Shown piece by piece: positions 12,501 to 18,455 of a stretch of 21,195 nucleotides of DNA. Below the pieces are notes generated by a model that ran no database searches, was not told the DNA's origin, and saw only the letters and a program-made list of their open reading frames with translations. The DNA is from Elysia marginata. Its lineage: Eukaryota > Mollusca > Gastropoda > Plakobranchidae. The stretch spans positions 28,678 to 49,872 of the forward strand of contig BMAT01005910.1 in NCBI GenBank assembly GCA_019649035.1, written 5' to 3'. Within the stretch, counting starts at the first letter, position 1; the number at the start of each line of letters is the position of its first letter. Position numbers and translations under genes: made by a program.

Positions 12501-15500
12501 AGCATTATTGCGGCGGTAATTCACCGGCAAAACTGAATAGTTAATTTGATTTCCCATATGGAGAAATATATCTTATAATACTTTGATACGATTGACGCAT
12601 TTCTTAAATTCTGTATTGCTCAAGCCAATTTTCGCGCTCTGAGTTAATAACACTATACTTTCCTACAGTCGCATTGAATAACCTTTTCCCCCAATAATTA
12701 AAAGCTTCAGTCGGCCCAATGAAGTCATATTTCCGAAGTGCGCCCGTTTTCTTTTTTTTTTCCTGTGGTTGTGTGACATAAAGATATATCAAATTCCAAG
12801 CCTATTTTTGTAGTAAACGTTCTGCTTTGTTTTATTTCTGCATGAAGTTCAAATGAGCTAGCCGGATAAAGTCCCACTCTCTAACTTATTGCTTTGCCAC
12901 ACCATTTTCTTAACCTTCACAATGAATTTTTGATACAATTTTTAAACTTGTGAAATTTAATATTTAAAAACCGGTTTTTCTTTTGGTTATTATATTTGGT
13001 ATATTTGTTTGGACGTCTTCCAATCTTGAATTGAAAACGAGGTCTCTATTATTTGGGCCTATACACCCTTGATGATGAACTGATTTAGAATAGTAGAATA
13101 TGAAAGTCACGAAATGACAATTCTCTTATTTTGTCTAGGATGGGCAAACCCCGTGCGGCCTCACTGGACACTGCTCGCGGGTCATCCTTCAGCCAGTCTG
13201 ATGACATGAGCTCTCGTGGTGCGTCCCTGGACCTGCTGTCTCCAGCCTCGGCCAGTATCCGGACTGGGAGTGTGTGTTCTGGGATGTCCACTCTCTCTCG
13301 ACTCACAGAGTGCAGTGCCTATACAGAGAACAGCCGCTCAGGTGAGCTATGCTGTTGTGCCGGATATGCACTGTGCCTGCGCCAACGTTATTGCTCTGAT
13401 GTTGTTAATGAAGTATAAACCGGGGTGGTTTTGTGTCAAGGGATGGCTCTGCGTGCAAATAAAAAAATGTTTGTTCTTCTAGGTATAGCAAAAGAAGTTT
13501 TCAGCCCTAGATATTTAACTGGTAATGCAGATTATAACATGTTAGGCAATCTTCTTTCACGTTTGTGGCTAACTAAGAACCAGGTAAAGCTTAGGGTAGT
13601 TTGAAATATGTACCTACTTACTTACTTAGTGCCTTCCGCTAGCTTGGTCATCCGGCCTCGCAGCTGCGGCTGTACTCTTTATTTCCGCGGTGAAAGCGAT
13701 CCACTCCTGTCTTTGCGATGCTATTTTTTGCAGCTTGTGCAGGTCCTCTTTGGTTATCGGGAGGGTTGTTGTTGGTCTTCCTCTGCCTCTATATGAGTTC
13801 TCGTTGAAATAATAAAGCATTGCGAGATTTGCTGGAATAGAGTTATCTCGCCTTAGAATGTGTCCAAAGAGCCTCCACCTTAGTTCTAAAATTTGGAGAG
13901 AGAGTGGGGTTTCTAAGCACTTTTTGTACAGTGACTGATTTGTAATTTTAGTTGGATAATGGATTCCTAGGATTCTTCGTAACTGTCTACGGTGAAATGA
14001 GTCAAGTCTCTTTTCACCTGTTGTTGTTAGAGCCCATGTACCGCAGTTATAAAGTAGTATGGACTTGACTAAAGAGTTGTACAGTTTAATCCTTGTTTTT
14101 TGTTTCACTTTGTCTGGTCTGTTCCATATGTTAGAAAGTTTATTGAGGGCTACGTTTGATAAGTGTTTTCTGTGATCTATATCTTCTTTGCTGCCGAGGA
14201 GTGACCCTACTTTCTTGGTTAGATTCCAATCCTCCTTATCCTTTCTCAGCTCTGTGTGTTCTGTTTTGTCGACGTTTACTTTTAGTCTGAAGTTTTTGAG
14301 TGATGTTTCGATGTCATTTATGTTTGGTGGGTCTGTTCCTACAAAGTCTATGTCGTCGGCGTATATGATTTTATTTGGGAGGACTTGTTGGGGAGTCTCA
14401 TTGCTCCTTGCGTTTCTAAGGGCATTTTCTAAATAAACTATAAACAATACAGGGCTAAGACTGTCCCCTTGTGGCGTGCCTACGTTGGTGGTGAATAGCT
14501 GCGTGGTGTTTGTTCCATTGATTTTTGCGTCTAACGTTGTTTTGCTAAGGAGGAATTGAGCGAGACGCAATTCGTCTTCATTAATAATTTCCCTTAGCGT
14601 CTTTAGTAGTAGAGTTCTGTCAATAGTATCCAATGCAGCTGAAATATCTATTCCCGTGATGTTTAGTTGAAGGTTGGGTGTGTTTAAGATTTTTGCGCTT
14701 AGCCATCTGTGTGCCCATACCACATCTGAAGCACTCCTGTTGGGTCTAAAATCGCTTTGGCTGTGCGATATGTAGGTTTCTATTTTTGGTCTGATGCGGT
14801 TCAGAACTATGGTTGAAAGCACTTTTCGAATCGAATTCAATAAAGTTATTGGGCGAAGATTTTGTGGTGGTCCTTTTGGCTTTCCTGGTTTAGGCAAAGC
14901 CTGTTGTTGAAATATGTATATATAATAAAGAAGCAGAGAGGTTGACTCATCATCATCATCATTACCATCATCATCATCACCATCAACCTACTAGTACTAA
15001 AAAGCTAAAAGCTTTTCAGGGATTCACTGTTACGCCATCCTTTTACAGATATTTTTACCCTTTCAACTCGAAAAGAGGCAGCACTTAAAGCAGCCACTCA
15101 CTGGAGTTCACAGTCAAGATTTTTTCTCCCAATGCGTGAGACGTAACTGCCTACCTGCCTCGCTGCTGCTCTGCCAGTCTATATACCCACTTGCTTAGTT
15201 ATGGGTACACGCATTATAGATTAGCACATAAGACATATTACTGTATCTCTTTTCCCTATTTTAGTCTTACTAGGTAGGTTTATCGATCAATCTGGAGACA
15301 CTCTATACACCAGGCCATACTTTCCAAATATAAATAAACTTGGGCATAAGCTGATCAATCTCGTTCAATTTTCTCGTTCAGTTTTTGGTATGATTTAGGA
15401 AGTAAACAATTTCAAAATGTATTTGAGTAAAAGGCTGGTACTTTACAAGATAGTGTTAAACATAGGGAAGGAGGCGGGTGTTGAGAAATTTGCTCTGTTT

Positions 15501-16269
15501 TGGATAATTGGCTTGGTATTTAGACAGTATTGCGCGCATGCAATACTGAAGACACCGAACCGTCTCTGGCCCGCAGTTTTGCAAAAAAGCCCTATGTCCC
15601 CACAAATCACCTACATATCCAGTTGTGCAAAAAACCCTATGTCCCCAAAAATCACCTACATATAGGTAGAATTCACGCACCACGTGAAAGCAAAAGTGGA
15701 TCACAGTCGTTTACTAGTTCAGAGACAGTCCGGTGTCTACCGTAAGGGGTATGTGTCCTGTGAAACGACCTCAGTCCTGCTGGCTAGTTTTATCAACCAA
15801 TCTAATCATGTTTTGCCGCCACCCCCCCCCCCCTCTGTCTCTCTTTCTTCCCCTAGACTGTGAACGTATCACACGGCGCAGTGCAGAGCGGGAACACAAC
15901 ATCACAAAGCTTCTCGGCGTCATCACTTTCATCTTTGTCATCAGCTGGTCAGTATCCTGGGGGGTCACCATTGGCGACACGCTGGGTCTAACTCCTGGCT
16001 CCGCCCACGCCACTGTCACTTACAGCGGAACTACCCGAGAGGAACACTCCCCCACTTCCGGGTCAGGGGGCACTTCTTCCGGTTCCGCTGCCGAGGGGAC
16101 ATCTTCCGGCGGAAGTGGCCCGACAGCGTCCCCAGCAACGCACCTGACTGTGAGCCTTGCGAGAAATTTGTTCCTGGTGAATCATTTCTGTAACATCGTC
16201 GTTTACGCTTGGCTAAGCAAGTCTTTCAGGGAGAAACTCGCCGAGTGCTACAAGATTGTCTTGCCTTAA
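371..16269 (+). CDS. Class A GPCR with a giant third intracellular loop (5'-partial, five exons in window)
   Basis: Joining 371-537, 2101-8209, 10865-11099, 13139-13341 and 15857-16269 gives one open frame of 2374 residues ending at TAA. All junctions are AG acceptor / GT donor and the phases agree at each one (0, 1, 2, 1). The first exon encodes transmembrane helix 5 and the last encodes helices 6 and 7, helix 8 and a short tail; helices 1-4 must lie left of the window. E6.30, T6.34 and K6.35 before helix 6, W6.48, N7.49 and Y7.53 are recognisable, the helix-6 start being reminiscent of aminergic receptors. The third intracellular loop is about 2,220 residues, mostly Ser-rich and predicted disordered. 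In the family the loop is usually tens to a few hundred residues. The product should be a plasma-membrane receptor; ligand and G protein cannot be told. The subfamily is unassigned: a biogenic-amine-like receptor is possible but not shown. Confidence 0.88.
538..2100 (+). other. Intron between exons A and B
   Basis: A GT/AG intron of 1563 bp, AT-rich, with stops in all frames. No repeat with clear borders and no RNA gene was recognised. The last 99 bases are open in frame with exon B, which artificially lengthens the exon B reading frame. Confidence 0.75.
2101..8209 (+). CDS. Receptor exon B: giant 6.1-kb exon encoding most of ICL3
   Basis: It starts after the acceptor tttctttcag in phase 0 and ends one base into a codon before gtatgt. 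The 2036 codons contain no stop although the middle is AT-rich, so coding is certain. The open frame runs back to 2002, but that 33-codon extension is intron. The product is Ser/Thr/Asn-rich and mostly low-order. The first 110 residues are basic and Ser-rich, with kinase-like sites KRKFS and RRLS and a RRKKKK cluster near 2344. An SH3-type RPRPVPP lies at 2617-2637 and a 14-3-3 mode-I-like RSQSLP at 3751-3768. An aromatic/Cys-rich part lies near 5695-6065. A basic, probably helical block near 7870-8209 contains SFYYLNSLRHQIERAFSLGH. If the donor is not used, the frame stops at 8215-8217, giving a loop-truncated receptor. I recognise no known domain. Confidence 0.92.
8379..8562. repeat. Short tandem array, unit about 50 bp
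   Basis: Units starting near 8379, 8429 and 8506 share the pattern aaagyagt..taccccg, then caaagtatcgaccc, then ttttgtcagctgc. A partial half-unit is inserted in the middle one (around 8465-8490), and a fourth unit is cut off after aaagtggg. The array lies about 170 bp into the intron after the giant exon. No coding or known function is seen. Confidence 0.75.
9737..9943 (-). mobile_element. MITE-like hairpin element, copy 1
   Basis: The element is about 207 bp with imperfect inverted repeats of roughly 50 bp. The left arm (9738-9786) contains GAAGACTTTCGACCGTCTCT; the right arm (about 9893-9943), read on the other strand, contains GAAGACTCCGGATCGTCTCT, with 16 of these 20 bases matching. The interior shares GCTTTCAC, GTAGGTGAT and GTAAAC blocks with the second copy, which is in the opposite orientation. 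It has no coding capacity, so it would be non-autonomous. The transposase family and target-site duplication are not identified. It lies in the intron before exon C. Confidence 0.7.
10113..10142. repeat. Heptamer microsatellite (AATACAG)4
   Basis: Four consecutive AATACAG units are followed by AATT. It is interpreted as the tail of the - strand LINE remnant that begins here. Confidence 0.85.
10113..10850 (-). mobile_element. Probable LINE 3'-end remnant (CR1/L2-like layout)
   Basis: Read on the - strand, the sequence ends with AATTTCCCCATGTGGGATTA, then ATAAAG, then a heptamer tail of about four ATTCTGT units (10113-10142). This 3' arrangement resembles CR1/L2-type LINEs with short tandem tails. 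The remaining sequence up to about 10850 has the look of the non-coding 3' part of such elements but has no reverse-transcriptase motif. The left (5') boundary near the splice acceptor of exon C is a guess. A directly repeated 15-mer (10191-10205 and 10206-10220) lies inside. Confidence 0.5.
10865..11099 (+). CDS. Receptor exon C: Gly-rich part of ICL3
   Basis: The acceptor is ttcctaattag and the donor gtgagt. The exon enters in phase 1 and leaves in phase 2, matching both neighbours. The 78-codon product begins SSSLDPCTGDIVSSS, then has a flexible linker-like run of glycine with threonine and alanine (about 10907-10960), then a His-rich part (LPQHHNYQHRHS) and a Thr/Ser run. No domain is recognised; it reads as disordered loop. 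Overlapping frames on both strands are shadows of this GC-rich exon. Confidence 0.8.
11100..13138 (+). other. Intron between exons C and D
   Basis: A GT/AG intron of 2039 bp, AT-rich. Apart from the repeat 3' end at about 11880-12095, nothing recognisable is present. Confidence 0.75.
11880..12095 (+). mobile_element. Probable LINE or SINE 3'-end remnant
   Basis: The block ends with CAAATTTCCTTTGGGACAAC, then AAAGTATTATCTTAT and an AT-rich tail. This resembles the terminal sequence of CR1/L2-type LINEs and SINEs that borrow their tails. The wording parallels the 3' end of the - strand element at 10113 but differs in detail, suggesting a different family. The 5' limit is uncertain and no coding part is present. 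Confidence 0.45.
13139..13341 (+). CDS. Receptor exon D: Ser-rich part of ICL3 with repeated RxASLD motif
   Basis: The acceptor is ttttgtctag and the donor gtgagc. The exon enters in phase 2 (completing an Arg codon) and leaves in phase 1. The product starts MGKPRAASLDTARGSSFSQSDD and carries the pattern R-A/G-A-S-L-D twice (PRAASLD and SRGASLD), each with an arginine three residues before the serine, as in basophilic kinase sites. It is Ser/Thr-rich throughout and forms the part of the third intracellular loop nearest helix 6. Exons C and D together are 438 bp, a multiple of three. Confidence 0.82.
13601..13612. repeat. Target-site duplication, copy 1 (TTGAAATATGTA)
   Basis: This exact 12-base direct repeat partners 14907-14918. 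It lies at the tail (3') end of the antisense LINE and marks the original insertion site. Confidence 0.85.
13613..14906 (-). mobile_element. 5'-truncated non-LTR retrotransposon (LINE) copy with 12-bp target-site duplication
   Basis: The fragment lies antisense in the last intron of the receptor gene. It starts abruptly inside the reverse-transcriptase frame (Q-Q-A-L-P-K-P-G-K) and ends with a (TAAG)n-like tail on the - strand. The exact 12-mer TTGAAATATGTA sits immediately outside both ends (13601-13612 and 14907-14918), as expected for a target-primed insertion. There is no endonuclease region, so the copy is 5'-truncated and cannot mobilise itself. The intact duplication and uninterrupted frame suggest a recent insertion. 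The clade is not determined. Confidence 0.9.
13626..14897 (-). pseudogene. LINE reverse transcriptase, C-terminal 423 codons, open but lacking its start
   Basis: The reverse-transcriptase motifs occur in order. NLRPITLLNSIRKVL is at about 13-27, followed by an HSQSDFRPNRSASDVV box at 45-60 (usual form QSGFR). Motif A is DISAALDTIDR, with the likely catalytic Asp at 84 and Leu where Phe is common. Motif B is GTPQGDSLSP at 140-149 and the catalytic YADD is at 179-182. A thumb-like segment (TRIKLYNSLVKSILLYNCGTW) and the LINE C-terminal region with RRQLRRILGIHYP and RWRLFGHILRR follow. It should copy element RNA into DNA at the nick. No frameshift or internal stop is seen, but the N-terminal part with the endonuclease and the true start is missing, so TTG at 14895-14897 is only the edge of the frame. 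The stop TAA falls inside the (TAAG)n tail. Confidence 0.88.
14907..14918. repeat. Target-site duplication, copy 2 (TTGAAATATGTA)
   Basis: This exact 12-base direct repeat of 13601-13612 lies immediately outside the truncated 5' end of the LINE copy. Confidence 0.85.
14948..14986. repeat. (CAT)n microsatellite
   Basis: A run of about twelve CAT-type triplets with interruptions, some 30 bp beyond the truncated end of the LINE copy. It lies outside the target-site duplication, so it is not part of the element. Confidence 0.9.
15546..15770 (+). mobile_element. MITE-like hairpin element, copy 2
   Basis: This is the same family as 9737-9943 but reversed. Inverted-repeat cores AGACACCGAACCGTCTCTGG (15551-15570) and, near 15719-15738, its partner match at 17 of 20 bases. 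The right-hand 30 bases out to GAAACGACC also match copy 1; the outer left arm is weak, so this end is diverged or truncated. It is longer than copy 1 because an interior segment is tandemly duplicated (15581-15663). It lies in the last intron, about 90 bp before exon E. Confidence 0.7.
15581..15663. repeat. 46-bp tandem duplication inside MITE copy 2
   Basis: Two near-identical segments start at 15581 and 15627. Each reads gcaaaaaa, then ccctatgtcccc, then aatcacctacatat, with a one-base length difference and one substitution. Copy 1 of the element has only one version, so the duplication happened within this copy or its lineage. Confidence 0.85.
15857..16269 (+). CDS. Receptor exon E: helices 6 and 7, helix 8 and C-terminus
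   Basis: The exon begins after the polypyrimidine acceptor cttcccctag in phase 1 and ends at TAA 16267-16269. It encodes basic ERITRRSAEREHNITK (E6.30, T6.34, K6.35), helix 6 LLGVITFIFVISWSVSWGVT with W6.48, then about 57 residues of extracellular loop 3 rich in Ser, Gly, Thr and Pro. Helix 7 contains NHFCNIVVY, followed by a helix-8 pattern SKSFREKL and a terminal Cys that could be palmitoylated. Only 20 residues follow Y7.53. Positions 6.50 and 7.50 appear to be Val and Ile rather than proline. The open frame reaching back to 15733 is intron sequence. Confidence 0.88.
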
Positions 16270-16520
16270 CTGAAGCCTCAGGATAATCTTTTCTCGTACC
16301 AAGTTCTCAACTGACACGGCTCAACTTTTTTGTTCTCGTTTAAAACAGACTGTGCCTCGTTTCCTTTTGTGCGATGCTGCTTTTGGTCTAAATACCACAG
16401 CATAGCGAAGTCTTTTCCTTAAAATTGATTTTTTACGCTCAAAGATTAGTTGTTGTTAAAAGACATTCATGTCCATTAGTATTGAAACTAGGATTCAAAT
16501 AAAAGGAGCTTATAATTGAT
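16270..16520 (+). other. Probable 3' UTR of the receptor gene
   Basis: The AT-rich stretch directly after the receptor stop contains no further coding signal. A canonical polyadenylation hexamer sits at its end, giving a 3' UTR of roughly 250 bases. The exact cleavage site cannot be seen. Confidence 0.5.
16498..16503 (+). terminator. Candidate polyadenylation signal AATAAA
   Basis: This is the first exact AATAAA downstream of the receptor stop, 229 bases after it, in an AT-rich context. It is the best candidate for the 3' end of the receptor mRNA. Confidence 0.5.
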
Positions 16521-16867
16521 ATTGAACAATTACCAGTTGCTTGCTTGATGTTTCTGCGTATCGCTTCTCTGTTGGCTTTCTTCAGTACATGTATTATTTT
16601 ATAATCTTTCTATTTTTTTGACTTGCGACCAGTTTAAATTACTTTGATGCCCAGGAATTAAGTTTTTACTTGGTAAAAACATCCTTTAAAAATACAAAAT
16701 CTTTCGAATCAAAAGAATGATCATTATCCTTTCAAACAATTTGATAATTTCAAACAATATTGCGGGTTGAAAGCTTAAAAATTTTATTTTGAAAAATTCC
16801 AACGTCTTGTAATGTCAAACAACGCGACATCCGACTCATTAGCACTAATGTTGAGTAATTATTCCTC

Positions 16868-17035
16868 TTTCTCTCTATCTATCAACTTACTTATTCATCA
16901 AAAGGCTATTTCTTTCTTTGCATTTATCTTTCTACCTACCTACCTACCTATTTAACTATCAATCTATCTGTTTTCCTAATTATCTATCTGTCTAGCTATC
17001 TATTTATGTAGTCTGTCTCTGTCTCTCTTTGTCTA
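16868..17035. repeat. Degenerate CTAC/CTAT/CTGT tetranucleotide tract
   Basis: A pyrimidine-rich tract of tetranucleotides such as ctac x4 near 16935 and ctat/ctgt units to about 17035. It is a decayed microsatellite downstream of the receptor gene. Confidence 0.8.
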
Positions 17036-17269
17036 TTGGATGCGTTTCCAGTATTTATTTTTATCCATTCGTAATTTTTTTTCTTGTAAATTCAATTAAG
17101 CTGTGTTTCGTAATTTATTACTTGCCATTTTTCGTGTAATTAACCTTTAACTTCAACAATTTGTTTAGCCCACGGATATCTTGCGTCAGCCTAGGGTTTT
17201 CATGCTTTTTAAGTAAGTCAAACTTCTTCATAAAGGAAGCTTAATTGTTTGGTTGGGTTTTCTTTTCAG

Positions 17270-17363
17270 CGAAAGCAAGAAGAACGTTTGGCTTGTAATC
17301 GTATCCTTCATTATAATCACAACGCGACGCAAACTTTTGTGTTATAAGATCCATATTGCAGAG
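17270..17363 (+). other. Possible isolated exon downstream of the receptor
   Basis: The 94-bp segment is bordered by a good acceptor (tttcttttcag) and a good donor (gtaagaa). One frame is open across it, reading ESKKNVWLVIVSFIITTRRK and onward. It lies 770 bp after the receptor polyadenylation signal, so it could belong to an alternative 3' transcript, another gene or a non-coding RNA, or be chance. No similarity was recognised. Confidence 0.22.
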
Positions 17364-18269
17364 GTAAGAACTACGCGAAAGCACAAGAATCAAGCTCTTT
17401 TATAAAACACAATACATGTTTTTTGCGGTTTGATGGGATAGTGAGGCATTAAACTTCCTTCTATTAACAGCTGGAATGAAGTTAAAACGCACAGAATAAC
17501 GTGCATGGATGGTTTATTTTGCAATACAAATTAAATAATGAAACCGTATTTTACAAAAAAAGGGGAGGGAGAAGAAGATGCAGGTGGGACATACTTAGTC
17601 ATTAAGCTGAAATGAAAGAAAAGAAGATTTGTATAAGAAACATTAAGTATGAGGTAGGCACGGAGTAGACCAAGAATTTATACAGTGCCAAGAAAATAAA
17701 AGAAAACAGATCAAGACACCCGAGACATAGTGCCACTTCCTCGCGCATGCAAAGGTAAAAAGCGTTGTTGATCAGAAAAGAAAAGGATTTTCTTTGGACA
17801 GTCTGCAAAATTTATTTGGTGTTTTTTATTCGATGGTTTCATTATAAACCTGCAGTTTAGATAGAAGATAATGGAAAACTGACACTGTGTTTTGACTTAA
17901 CCAGAGAGGCAGTCTTCAAAACAAGAGAAAACGACAGAGAAGCAGAGAGGCAGAGGGAACGAGATTAGAGGTAAAACAAGAGTAACGTCCCTTTTCCAGA
18001 AAAATACTATAGTGGTTATTGTAATCTAGACCTAGATTGTAGGGTAAGCCTATTACTTTTATAAACCATTTGACATCTAGAACTTAAAAACTATAGAGCT
18101 AAATAAAAAGTTTATCTTCAAAATAAATCTGTCGCATAAATTTAAAAGATTGTAATATTTGTATTCATAAGATAGTGGAGAGACGCCAGGAAAGTTACGC
18201 TACTCTTGTTGAAATCTCATTCCCTATAAGGAAATTAGCATGGGATAGTGAAAAGGGAGAATGTGTGCA

Positions 18270-18335
18270 TTAGTGAGAGAGAGATAAAGAGAGTAGACGG
18301 TAAGAAAGAATCTGAGACGAAGATTGAAAGGCAGA

Positions 18336-18374
<39 letters not shown>

Positions 18375-18455
18375 TGAGAGTGAGGAAAAGAGAGATAAAG
18401 AGAGAGTAAGAGAGAGGGAGAAAGAGACAGAGTGTGTGTGTGTGCATGTGTGTGG
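18270..18455. repeat. (GA)n / (GT)n compound microsatellite
   Basis: A purine-rich tract with a pure AG run at about 18341-18370, followed by a GT run at 18431-18455. The 70-codon - strand frame across it is a product of the repeat. Confidence 0.92.

Larger units (their letters stand above)
13342..15856 (+). other. Intron between exons D and E
   Basis: A GT/AG intron of 2515 bp ending in a strong polypyrimidine tract with a C run (about 15820-15850). It contains the antisense LINE copy, a CAT microsatellite and MITE copy 2. Confidence 0.75.
16521..18269. other. Intergenic sequence, first part
   Basis: AT-rich DNA without a convincing gene. It includes the tetranucleotide tract and the possible isolated exon described separately, and a purine-rich stretch near 17560-17720. 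Nothing else was recognised. Confidence 0.6.

Noticed and set aside
15733..15856. Start of the last receptor frame at 15733 as an independent small receptor gene.
   Set aside because: This segment is MITE sequence and polypyrimidine tract. The acceptor at 15847-15856 and the phase match to exon D show it is intron.
18235..18447. A - strand frame rich in Leu and Ser.
   Set aside because: It is a translation of the GA/GT microsatellite.
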